Origin: Azospirillum sp. TSH58
GTDB lineage: Bacteria > Pseudomonadota > Alphaproteobacteria > Azospirillales > Azospirillaceae
Reading direction: 5' to 3'
NCBI RefSeq assembly: GCF_003119115.1
Contig: NZ_CP022367.1
Location: forward strand, 1,105,001 to 1,169,000
DNA length: 64,000 bases
Made by a program: the position numbers and the translations under genes. Of this stretch, positions 1-11,398 are shown piece after piece. Each line of letters starts with the position of its first letter. Within the stretch, counting starts at the first letter, position 1. The notes below the pieces were generated by a model. That model was not told where the DNA came from. It made no database searches and worked only from the letters and a program-made list of their open reading frames with translations.

Positions 1-838
<838 letters not shown>

Positions 839-966
839 TTCCCAGCAGGCGGCCCGCGCGCAGCGGCAAGCCCTGGGCGCACGAGCCAACACCGCAAGAA
901 TGCAAGAACGTCCTCGATCATTGACACCTCTGCCGTCCCTGTCTGGATGGTTCGCGTGTGCCTTGG
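839..966 (+). other. 23S-5S internal spacer
   Basis: This is about 130 bases between the two rRNA genes. I see no tRNA-like cloverleaf and no coding signal, and it is presumably removed during rRNA processing. Confidence 0.7.
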
Positions 967-1087
967 TGACCTGGTGGTCATGGCGAGGCTCCCAACACCC
1001 GATCCCATTCCGAACTCGGCCGTGAAACGCCTCAGCGCCGATGGTACTGCGTCTTAAGACGTGGGAGAGTAGGTCGCCGCCAGGTCA
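967..1087 (+). rRNA. rrf: 5S ribosomal RNA
   Basis: The closing helix is visible: TGACCTGG at the 5' side pairs with CCAGGTCA at the 3' side. Between them lie conserved 5S blocks, CCCGATCCCATTCCGAACTC (loop B/C) and GGGAGAGTAGGTCG (loop E/helix IV). The length of about 120 nt is normal. It follows 23S in the usual rrn order. Ends are uncertain by two or three bases. Confidence 0.95.
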
Positions 1088-1165
1088 CCACGGCACACGC
1101 CAAACCAGCCAGGACGTGGACGGAGCAGGTTTCGCACACACTTGACAATCGGCTTCATGAACGAC

Positions 1166-1204
1166 AAAGCCGGCGCTTTTCCTTGTGGGAAGCGCCGGCT
1201 TTTC
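1166..1204 (+). terminator. Rho-independent terminator of the rRNA operon
   Basis: A perfect 12-bp inverted repeat (AAGCCGGCGCTT at 1167-1178, AAGCGCCGGCTT at 1190-1201) has an 11-nt loop and runs into a short T tract. It lies about 80 bases after 5S with no gene between, so it most likely ends the rRNA transcript. There is no tRNA-fMet gene between 5S and this hairpin, although many alphaproteobacterial rrn operons have one. Confidence 0.85.
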
Positions 1205-1229
1205 GTTGTGCTTGGGGTGTCGACACGGG

Positions 1230-1269
1230 CCCCCACCCTAACCCTCCCCCGCCTGCGGCGGGGGAGGGG
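1230..1269. repeat. Dispersed G+C-rich palindromic repeat, single unit
   Basis: A perfect 12-bp stem (CCCTCCCCCGCC / GGCGGGGGAGGG, 1242-1268) is preceded by the CCCCACCCTAA tail that accompanies the same hairpin at four other sites in the window. It overlaps the 3' end of the small minus-strand gene next to it. Confidence 0.7.
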
Positions 1270-1474
1270 ACAAACGGCCTGACGAGTTGTCGAGCTGGAT
1301 CAGGATCGTCTGGGCCTCAGTCAGCAGGGCGTCGCGGACGCGGATGTATTGGTCGAGGGAGGTTCCGGATCGCTGCCGCGCCTGCAAGGCGGCAATCTGG
1401 ATGTCGAGCGCGTCGAGATCGCGGTCGATGCATTTCAGCGCGTCGCGCGCCCGTTGCTCTTCCTGCGTGTTCAT
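1238..1474 (-). CDS. Small hypothetical protein with repeat-derived C-terminus
   Basis: This is a 78-aa protein beginning MNTQEEQRARDALK. The start is set by a clear GGAGGAG ribosome binding site just upstream of the ATG at 1474; longer forms have no such site. The body is a predicted helical, charged segment (residues about 3-60), possibly a coiled coil, with no motif I recognise. The last dozen residues (SPPPPQAGEG) are read from the dispersed palindromic repeat, so the original stop codon may have been lost to the repeat. No function can be assigned. It stands alone between the rRNA operon and the divergent gene at 1622. Confidence 0.6.
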   Translation of the reverse strand: MNTQEEQRARDALKCIDRDLDALDIQIAALQARQRSGTSLDQYIRVRDALLTEAQTILIQLDNSSGRLSPPPPQAGEG

Positions 1475-1552
1475 GGCCACTCCTCCCGTGTCTGGTCTGG
1501 ATTTCCGGCGAATCGCATCCGAACGAGGTACGGCTTCCTGCTCCAATCTCCC

Positions 1553-1568
1553 TGGCATTGCTTTTGCT
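1553..1568 (+). promoter_or_regulatory. Putative sigma-54 (-24/-12) promoter
   Basis: TGGCATTGCTTTTGCT matches the RpoN consensus TGGCACG-N4-TTGCW. It has the invariant GG (1554-1555) and GC (1566-1567) exactly 10 nt apart. It sits about 55 bp before the start codon of the plus-strand gene at 1622. This is a sequence match only. The activator that would serve it is unknown. Confidence 0.5.
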
Positions 1569-1621
1569 GAACAAATTTCCGTTCACGAGCGTCCGCTCGG
1601 CAAGCTGAGAGGGAGACTACG

Positions 1622-1924
1622 ATGGCGTCACGCGGAATCAATGCCGGTTTGGTGATTACGGTCGCTCAGAGTGCCATCGATTTTATGTGGTCGCATTGGG
1701 ACGGCTCGTCCAAGACCGTCCGCTCGGCGCTGATGGCCTCGGAATTCTGGACGCTGCAAGCCTATGGCCGCTATGGGCAGTGGGTGCAGTCGGTCACCCG
1801 CGACGCGCTGGTGGAGTTTCTCGGCAATTACATCGACCGGCGCCTGGAGGTCGGTGTCAGCGAGGATCGGGCGGTCGCCACCGCGGTCTATCGCCTGACG
1901 GGAAAGACGGTGGGCGCGGTTTGA
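1622..1924 (+). CDS. Conserved-looking hypothetical protein, 100 aa
   Basis: I do not recognise the family. The 100-aa protein (MASRGINAGLVITVAQ...) has an amphipathic or hydrophobic N-terminal stretch, several Trp/Tyr residues in the middle (FMWSHWDG, EFWTLQAYGRYGQW) and a C-terminal segment rich in V, A and R. A purine-rich GAGAGGGAGA lies about 7 bases before the ATG. It is transcribed alone and is preceded by a candidate sigma-54 promoter at 1553-1568. The N-terminus could be a membrane anchor, but this is weak. Confidence 0.65.
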   Translation: MASRGINAGLVITVAQSAIDFMWSHWDGSSKTVRSALMASEFWTLQAYGRYGQWVQSVTRDALVEFLGNYIDRRLEVGVSEDRAVATAVYRLTGKTVGAV

Positions 1925-2011
1925 GCGCAGGCTAAGGGATGGATTGCCTGATTTTTGTCCGGATGCCCATGGGGTGAGCAGTGCCTCCCATGGGCATCCG
2001 GGAAACCGACG

Positions 2012-2200
2012 TTACTCGGGATCGGACCACAGCTTGCCGCCGCTGGCCCAATCGCTCTTCTTCACGTCGTGGAAGATGACATCGACCGCTTCCGGGCTGC
2101 AGCCGAGAACCTCGACCGAGGCGTCGGTGAGCGCCTTGGCGTAGGCGCGCTTCTGCTCCGGCGTGCGGCCTTCGAAAAGCTGAACGTTGATCAGCGGCAT
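2012..2200 (-). CDS. 4-oxalocrotonate tautomerase-like protein
   Basis: This 62-aa protein has the size and layout of the 4-oxalocrotonate tautomerase family. It starts M-P-L-I-N-V, so removal of Met leaves the catalytic N-terminal Pro. A basic residue near position 12 (EGRTPEQKR) and the segment VEVLGCSPEAVDVIFHDV follow the family pattern. Such enzymes are cytosolic oligomers that isomerise enol/keto acids. The physiological substrate cannot be told from sequence. It lies 42 bases downstream of the class II aldolase gene on the same strand and is probably co-transcribed with it. Confidence 0.85.
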   Translation of the reverse strand: MPLINVQLFEGRTPEQKRAYAKALTDASVEVLGCSPEAVDVIFHDVKKSDWASGGKLWSDPE

Positions 2201-2242
2201 CGTTTATCCATCCCCTCTGTTGCGGACCGCGGTCCGGGAAAC

Positions 2243-3058
2243 TCAGCTCTTGTAGTCCGGGCAGCGCCGGTCCAGGCGTCGCAGCAGCGCCGGCCATTCC
2301 AGTTCGCCTTCCGGCTCGGGATCGGCGGTGAGCTGCCGGTAGGTCTTGTCGCACAGCTCCGGCGGCGGCGACACCAGTTCCGCGCCGGTCGCCTGCGCCG
2401 CGAGCTGCATCCGGCACGCCTTGTCCAGCATGTCCATCAGGCAGAAGGCCTCCGCCACCGTGCGCCCGGTCACCAGACTGCCGTGGTTGTGGAGCAGCAT
2501 CGCCCGCCGGGTGCCGAGATTGGCGACGAGGCGGACCTTTTCGCTCTCCGTCAGGGCCAGCCCTTCGTACCGGTGGTAGGCGAGGACGCCGTGGAAGCGC
2601 AGGGCGTGCTGGGACAGCGGCAAAAGGCCGTCCTTCAGCATCGACACCGCCACCGCCGCCTCGTTGTGGAGGTGCATGACGCAGCGGGCGTCCTCGCGCG
2701 CCGCATGGACCGCCCCATGGATGACGAAGCCGGTGGCGTTCACCGGGTGAGGACTGTCGCCGATGATGGCGCCGTGGATGTCGATCTTCACGAGGTTGGA
2801 CGCGGTCACCTCGTCGAAGGTCAGGCCGAAGGGGTTGATGAGGAAGCGCCCCGGCTCCCCCGGCACGGCCAGCGAGATGTGGGTGTAGATCAGGTCGTCC
2901 CAGCCGCGCTCGGCGACCAGACGGTAGGCGGCGGCGAGATCGACCCGGGCCCGCCACTCGGCCTCACCGATGCCGGCCTCACCGATGCCGGCGTCGCTGA
3001 TGCCGGCGCCGGCGAGGCGCGGTCCGGCATGGATGAATGATCCGCTGGTGTCCGTCAC
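2243..3058 (-). CDS. Class II aldolase/adducin family protein
   Basis: The protein is 271 aa from a GTG start at 3058, chosen because GGGAG precedes it by about 7 bases. After an N-terminal tail, residues 35-250 show the class II aldolase/adducin head domain: YTHISLAVPG, INPFGLTFDEV, the zinc-binding HLHN pair (CVMHLHNEAA) and the later LLHNHG histidine. The glutamate acid/base region is less clear. Members act as sugar-phosphate aldolases, dehydratases or decarboxylases, and the substrate here is unknown. The N-terminal tail contains a 15-bp tandem repeat (2961-3005) giving ISDAG/IGEAG/IGEAE. It is followed by the tautomerase gene, which may suggest a small carbon-catabolic unit. Confidence 0.85.
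   Translation of the reverse strand: MTDTSGSFIHAGPRLAGAGISDAGIGEAGIGEAEWRARVDLAAAYRLVAERGWDDLIYTHISLAVPGEPGRFLINPFGLTFDEVTASNLVKIDIHGAIIGDSPHPVNATGFVIHGAVHAAREDARCVMHLHNEAAVAVSMLKDGLLPLSQHALRFHGVLAYHRYEGLALTESEKVRLVANLGTRRAMLLHNHGSLVTGRTVAEAFCLMDMLDKACRMQLAAQATGAELVSPPPELCDKTYRQLTADPEPEGELEWPALLRRLDRRCPDYKS
2961..3005. repeat. 15-bp tandem repeat, 3 units, in the aldolase N-terminus
   Basis: Two identical 15-bp units (GCCTCACCGATGCCG) and a third with changes encode five-residue periods near the start of the aldolase. The reading frame is kept. It is likely to be length-variable between strains. Confidence 0.75.
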
Positions 3059-3217
3059 GGTCGGCTCCCGGTCTCTGCGATGAGCGGAAGAGCGTCGCAC
3101 GGCGCGGCGCGGTTGTCCAAGCGGGACGCTGGGACTATTCCGGATTTCGGAAATCACTGGCCCGCCCTGGTTGTGGTCCCCTAGAATGCGGGGCTTTCCG
3201 CCGCCGAGTGCCCAGCG

Positions 3218-4708
<1,491 letters not shown>

Positions 4709-4752
4709 CGCCTCCATCCCATGCGTCCCGTTCCAATCCGCCCCGGCCCAAT

Positions 4753-6876
<2,124 letters not shown>

Positions 6877-6903
6877 CGCGCTCTCTTCTTACCCGGCGCC
6901 TCT

Positions 6904-7803
6904 TTACCCGGCGACGGCCAGGAACGGGTTGACGCCGATGCGCCGGTAGTCCTCCTCGCCCAGCAGCAGGTCCAGCGCCAGGGTGGCGAGGTCGTCGGCC
7001 ACCGGGTCGAGGTCCGGCGCCTTCTCCAGGAACAGCAGCTTCAGATAGCTGTGGCAGGCGTCGCAGGTCTCCGCCCGCACCGCGCCGTTGGGCTCCTTGC
7101 CGTCCGCTCCTTCGACGAAGCGCTGGGAGACGTCCTTGCCGTCGCCGCAGGCCACGCAGGACGAGCGCACATGATGCCAGGCGGTGTGGCAGAGCCCGCA
7201 ATGGAGGTAGCGCAGGCCGCCGCTCTCCATGCCGACCTGCAGCACGCCGGCGACCGGCGCGCCGCCGCAGACCGGGCAGGCGGCGGCGGTGGCGTGGGCG
7301 GTGACCGACGCCGGGTCGAGCGTGGCGGCGTGGCGGGTCCAGGCGGTCTGGAAGGCCGCGGCCAGGAAGGGCGCGGCGGCGAGGTCGCCGTCCTCCAGCG
7401 CGTCGCCGGCCCAGCGTCCGGCCAGCGCCTCCAGAGCGTCCGGGTCGGTGGCGGCCAGGGCGGCCAGGACCTCCCGCGCGCCGCCGGGCAGGCTGTCCAG
7501 CCGGGCGGCCAGGGCGCGCAGGTCGGCGGCCCATTGCTCCTCCGGCGGCAGGGCGGCGGGGGTGGCGGCCACCGCCGCCTGGGCGTCGGCCAGCGTGGCG
7601 ACGAAGCGCAGCCAGTCGCCCATGGCGTGCCCCTCCGCCAGCGTGCGCAGGCGTACCGCCCGCCGGGCGAACAGCGCCGTGTCGGGCAGGCGCAGCGGGG
7701 ACGGCGACTGGCCCGGCACCAGACCGGCGGCGGCCATGGCTGCGGCGGTCGCTTCGGACATCGCCGCTTCGGAAATCGGGGCGTCGGCGGAGGAGGCGGT
7801 CAT
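6904..7803 (-). CDS. fdhE: Formate dehydrogenase accessory protein FdhE
   Basis: This 299-aa cytosolic protein carries the FdhE C-terminal rubredoxin-like cysteine clusters: CPVCG, CGLCHTAWHHVR, CVACG and CDACHSY. FdhE acts in maturation of respiratory formate dehydrogenases. The ATG at 7803 is preceded by GGGAAAG, and a GTG at 7821 is a less likely start. The gene is divergent from fdnG across a 510-bp regulatory region and converges on the histidine kinase gene with a 27-bp gap. The N-terminal half is Ala-rich and less conserved, as is normal for alphaproteobacterial members. Confidence 0.95.
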   Translation of the reverse strand: MTASSADAPISEAAMSEATAAAMAAAGLVPGQSPSPLRLPDTALFARRAVRLRTLAEGHAMGDWLRFVATLADAQAAVAATPAALPPEEQWAADLRALAARLDSLPGGAREVLAALAATDPDALEALAGRWAGDALEDGDLAAAPFLAAAFQTAWTRHAATLDPASVTAHATAAACPVCGGAPVAGVLQVGMESGGLRYLHCGLCHTAWHHVRSSCVACGDGKDVSQRFVEGADGKEPNGAVRAETCDACHSYLKLLFLEKAPDLDPVADDLATLALDLLLGEEDYRRIGVNPFLAVAG

Positions 7804-7885
7804 GGTGGCTTTCCCGGTCACGGATCACGAGGGGTGAGAAGGGATAGCACAGCGCAAGAACGGTGCCAGGGGCGGCACTCACCTC

Positions 7886-8029
7886 CCTTCTCCCCTCCGG
7901 GGAGAAGGTCAGGATGAGGGGGCGCCCGCAAGGGCGGAGACACGCTGCATGGTGGGAGCGCTTACGGCCTGCGGCCGCCCCCCTCACCCGGCGCCTTCGG
8001 CGCCACCCCTGTCCCCAGGGGGGCGAGGG
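7886..8029. repeat. REPIN-like inverted repeat doublet between fdhE and fdnG
   Basis: A hairpin with a 10-bp stem (CCTTCTCCCC / GGGGAGAAGG, 7886-7908) with a GATGAGGGGG tail is followed about 60 bases later by the same module in opposite orientation (CCCCTCACCC ... GTCCCCAGGGGGGCGAGGG). The GGCGCCTTCGGCGCC mini-hairpin in the second half recurs in the copy at 44.9 kb. Confidence 0.75.
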
Positions 8030-8052
8030 ATTTGAGGCGCCGTGCGAATCCC

Positions 8053-8117
8053 CGACAGATTGTCCTCCACACAAACGTCAGGGACATTTTGTCCATCGCC
8101 GGCTGGACAAAATGTCC
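8053..8117. promoter_or_regulatory. Array of three GGACA-N3-TGTCC palindromes (probable enhancer)
   Basis: Three 13-bp dyads are present: CGACAGATTGTCC (8053-8065, one mismatch), GGACATTTTGTCC (8082-8094) and GGACAAAATGTCC (8105-8117). The last two also form a perfect 14-bp inverted repeat with each other. Their centres lie roughly 160, 131 and 108 bp before the predicted sigma-54 start site. That is where enhancer sites of NtrC-type activators normally sit. The likely binder is the regulator encoded at 3218-4708, by inference. Confidence 0.7.
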
Positions 8118-8192
8118 CTCGGCTTGGTGCGGGCATGGCCGTTCCGTCCGTCCGCCCCAGCAAATTCCCCGCATTCCGCCCATGGCCCCGGC

Positions 8193-8208
8193 TGGCACGG
8201 AATCTGCC
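8193..8208 (+). promoter_or_regulatory. Sigma-54 promoter of the fdnGHI operon
   Basis: TGGCACGGAATCTGCC matches the RpoN consensus TGGCACG-N4-TTGC at all positions but one. The GG at 8194-8195 and GC at 8206-8207 are spaced by 10 nt. Transcription would start near 8219, giving a leader of about 95 nt before fdnG. Confidence 0.75.
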
Positions 8209-8314
8209 CTTTGGGGGATGCGCCCTTTCGGCCGGGTCAACCCCGGGCGGTGCGGCGCCCCCGGTTCCAGGCGCCCAGGCGCCGGGCCGGCACATCTGAC
8301 ATCAGGGAGGTTTC

Positions 8315-11300
8315 ATGCCCATCACACCCATGCAGGTATCACGGCGGCAGTTCTTGAAGGTCACGGCGGGCGGTCTCGCCGCCTCCAGCATGGGGGTTCT
8401 GGGCTTCCTGCCGTCCGAGGCGCTGGCCGAGGTGCGCCAGTTCCGCCTCGCCCGCGCCAAGGAGATCCGCAACACCTGTCCCTACTGCTCGGTCGGCTGC
8501 GGCCTGCTGATGTACAGCCTGGGCGACGGCGCCAAGAACGCCAAGGCCGAGATCATCCACATCGAGGGCGACCCCGACCACCCCGTCAGCCGCGGCTCGC
8601 TCTGCCCGAAGGGCGCCGGCCTGCTGGACTTCATCCACAGCCCGAACCGCCTGAAATACCCGGAAGTGCGCGAGGCCGGGTCCAACAGCTGGAAGCGCAT
8701 CTCCTGGCATGAGGCGATCGAGCGCATCGCCCGCCACATCAAGGACGACCGCGACGCCAACTTCGTCACCAGGACCGCCGACGGCGTGACGGTGAACCGC
8801 TGGCTGTCCACGGCGATGCTGACCGCCTCGGCCTCCTCCAACGAGACGGGCATCCTGACGCAGAAGGTCATGCGCTCGCTGGGCATCGTCGGCACCGACG
8901 CGCAGGCCCGCGTCTGCCACGGCCCGACGGTGTCGGCGCTGGCCTCGACCTTCGGGCGCGGGGCGATGACCAACACCTGGGTGGACATCTCCAACGCCGA
9001 CTTCATCCTGATCATGGGCGGCAACCCGGCGGAGGCGCACCCGGTCGGCTTCAAGTGGGCGGTCGAGGCGAAGAAGCGCGGCGCGCGCATCGTCGTCGTC
9101 GACCCGCGCTACAACCGCTCCGCCGCGGTGGCCGACGAGTATCTGCCGATCCGCGCCGGGTCCGACATCGTGTTCCTGGGCGGAGTCATCAACTGGCTGG
9201 TCGCCAACGACAAGATCCAGTGGGACTATGTCCGCGCCTACACCAACGCCGCCTACATCGTGAAGGAGGGCTACGGGTTCGAGGACGGGCTGTTCAGCGG
9301 CTACGACGCGGCCAAGGGCCAGTACGACCGCACGTCCTGGAACTACGAGGTCGAGGCGGACGGCGCGACGGCGAAGACCGACCCGACGCTCCAGCATCCG
9401 CGCTGCGTGTGGAACCTGATGAAGGCCCACTACGCGCGCTACACCCCCGAGGTGGTCGAGGACCTGACCGGCACGCCGAAGGACGGCTTCCTGCGGGTCT
9501 GCCAGCATCTCGGCTCCACGGCGGTGCGCGACCGGGTCGGAACGATCCTCTACGCGCTGGGCTGGACGCAGCACACGGTCGGCGCCCAGAACATCCGCAC
9601 CATGGCGATGATCCAGCTCCTGCTCGGCAACATCGGCATGCCGGGCGGCGGCGTCAACGCGCTGCGCGGCCACTCCAACATCCAGGGCCTGTCCGACCTT
9701 GGCCTGCTGTCCACCAACCTGCCGGGCTACCTGACCCTGCCGTCGGAGAAGGCGCATCCGACCTTCGCCGACTACATCGCCAAGACCGCGCCGAAGGCGC
9801 AGGCGCCGGGCCAGCTCAACTTCTGGGCCAACACGCCGAAATTCTTCGTCAGCCTGCTGAAATGGTTCTGGGGCGACAAGGCGACGAAGGACAACGACTG
9901 GGGCTACGACTGGCTGCCCAAGTGGGACAAGATGTACGACGTGCTGCAGGTCATGGACCTGATGCACAACGGCAAGGTCAACGGCTTCATCGTCCAGGGC
10001 TTCAACCCGCTGACCTCCTTCCCCGACGCGCGCAAGACGGCGGCGGACTTCGCCAAGCTGAAATACATGGTGGTGATCGACCCGATCGCCACGGAGACCG
10101 CCTCCTTCTGGCAGAACCACGGCGAGGTCAACGAGGTCGACACCGCGTCGATCAAGACCGAGGTGTTCCGCCTGCCCTCCACCTGCTTCGCCGAGGAGGA
10201 CGGGGCCATCGTCAACTCCTCGCGCTGGCTGCAATGGCACTGGAAGGGCGCCAACCCGCCGGGCGAGGCGAAGACCGACCAGGAGATCCTGGCCGAGCTG
10301 TTCATGGCCGTCCGCACCCTCTACGCCAAGGAGGGCGGCACCGCGCCGGAGCCGATCCTCAACCTCTCCTGGCCCTACAAGAACCCGCTGGAGCCGACGC
10401 CGGAGGAGCTGGCGAAGGAGCTGAACGGCCGCGCGCTCGCCGACATCCCCGACCCCAAGGACCCGACGAAGTTCCTGGCCCGCAAGGGCGAGCAGATCCC
10501 GAACTTCGCCCTGCTGCGCGACGACGGCACGACGATGAGCGCCTGCTGGATCTTCGCCGGCTGCTGGACGCAGGCGGGCAACCAGATGGCCCGGCGCGAC
10601 AACACCGACGCGGGCCTCGGCAACACGCCGGGCTGGGCCTGGGCGTGGCCGGCCAACCGCCGCATCATCTACAACCGCGCCTCCTGCGACCCGTCGGGCA
10701 AGCCCTGGGACCCCAAGCGCACCCTGATTTCCTGGAACGGCACCGCCTGGGCGGGCGCCGACGTGCCGGACTTCAAGGTGGACTCGCCGCCGGCCGACGG
10801 CATGAACCCCTTCATCATGAACCCGGAGGGCGTCGGGCGGCTGTTCTGCACCGACAAGCTGGTGGACGGTCCCTTCCCCGAGCATTACGAGCCGATGGAA
10901 AGCCCGCTCGGCACCAACCCGCTGCACCCGAAGGTGGTCAGCAGCCCGGCGGTCCGCATCTTCAAGGCCGACCGCGAGCGGCTGGGCACCCATGACCAGT
11001 TCCCCTACGTCGGCACCACCTACCGCCTGACCGAGCATTTCCAGTTCTGGACCAAGAGCGTGCGGCTGAACGCCATCGCCCAGCCGGAGCAGTTCGTGGA
11101 GATCGGCGAGACGCTGGCGGCGGAGAAGGGCATCCAGGCCGGCGACTGGGTCCAGGTCTCCTCCAAGCGCGGCCACATCAAGGCCAAGGCGGTGGTGACC
11201 AAGCGCATCAAGGCCCTGAAGGTGGCGGGCCGCACCATCCACCAGATCGGCATCCCCCTGCACTGGGGCTGGGAGACGGTGGCCAAGAAGGGCTTCCTGT

Positions 11301-11395
11301 CCAACACGCTGCCGCCCGCGGTCGGCGACTGCAACACCCAGACCCCGGAATACAAGGCGTTCCTCGTGAACGTCGAGAAGATCGGAGTGGCGTAA
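8315..11395 (+). CDS. fdnG: Formate dehydrogenase-N alpha subunit, cysteine type
   Basis: This 1026-aa molybdenum/tungsten bis-MGD enzyme oxidises formate on the periplasmic side of the membrane. It is close to E. coli FdnG/FdoG along its whole length. It starts with a twin-arginine signal (SRRQFLK, residues 9-15). A [4Fe-4S] ligand set follows (Cys55, 58, 62 and 97) and then the active-site motif ARVCHGPT. Cys201 (TGC at 8915) replaces the selenocysteine of E. coli, so the gene is one ORF with no in-frame TGA and needs no SECIS. A GGGAGG site precedes the ATG. It is first in fdnGHI, behind a sigma-54 promoter. Confidence 0.97.
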   Translation: MPITPMQVSRRQFLKVTAGGLAASSMGVLGFLPSEALAEVRQFRLARAKEIRNTCPYCSVGCGLLMYSLGDGAKNAKAEIIHIEGDPDHPVSRGSLCPKGAGLLDFIHSPNRLKYPEVREAGSNSWKRISWHEAIERIARHIKDDRDANFVTRTADGVTVNRWLSTAMLTASASSNETGILTQKVMRSLGIVGTDAQARVCHGPTVSALASTFGRGAMTNTWVDISNADFILIMGGNPAEAHPVGFKWAVEAKKRGARIVVVDPRYNRSAAVADEYLPIRAGSDIVFLGGVINWLVANDKIQWDYVRAYTNAAYIVKEGYGFEDGLFSGYDAAKGQYDRTSWNYEVEADGATAKTDPTLQHPRCVWNLMKAHYARYTPEVVEDLTGTPKDGFLRVCQHLGSTAVRDRVGTILYALGWTQHTVGAQNIRTMAMIQLLLGNIGMPGGGVNALRGHSNIQGLSDLGLLSTNLPGYLTLPSEKAHPTFADYIAKTAPKAQAPGQLNFWANTPKFFVSLLKWFWGDKATKDNDWGYDWLPKWDKMYDVLQVMDLMHNGKVNGFIVQGFNPLTSFPDARKTAADFAKLKYMVVIDPIATETASFWQNHGEVNEVDTASIKTEVFRLPSTCFAEEDGAIVNSSRWLQWHWKGANPPGEAKTDQEILAELFMAVRTLYAKEGGTAPEPILNLSWPYKNPLEPTPEELAKELNGRALADIPDPKDPTKFLARKGEQIPNFALLRDDGTTMSACWIFAGCWTQAGNQMARRDNTDAGLGNTPGWAWAWPANRRIIYNRASCDPSGKPWDPKRTLISWNGTAWAGADVPDFKVDSPPADGMNPFIMNPEGVGRLFCTDKLVDGPFPEHYEPMESPLGTNPLHPKVVSSPAVRIFKADRERLGTHDQFPYVGTTYRLTEHFQFWTKSVRLNAIAQPEQFVEIGETLAAEKGIQAGDWVQVSSKRGHIKAKAVVTKRIKALKVAGRTIHQIGIPLHWGWETVAKKGFLSNTLPPAVGDCNTQTPEYKAFLVNVEKIGVA

Positions 11396-11398
11396 GTC

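Noticed and set aside
839..1165. tRNA gene in the rRNA operon
   Set aside because: No GTTCRANYC T-loop or acceptor-stem pairing was found between 23S and 5S or between 5S and the terminator.
7886..8029. CRISPR array or insertion sequence
   Set aside because: The repeats are inverted hairpin pairs without regular spacers, transposase gene or target-site duplication. They fit REP/REPIN-type elements.
8915..8917. Selenocysteine codon in fdnG
   Set aside because: The codon is TGC (Cys), not TGA, and no SECIS-like element is needed.
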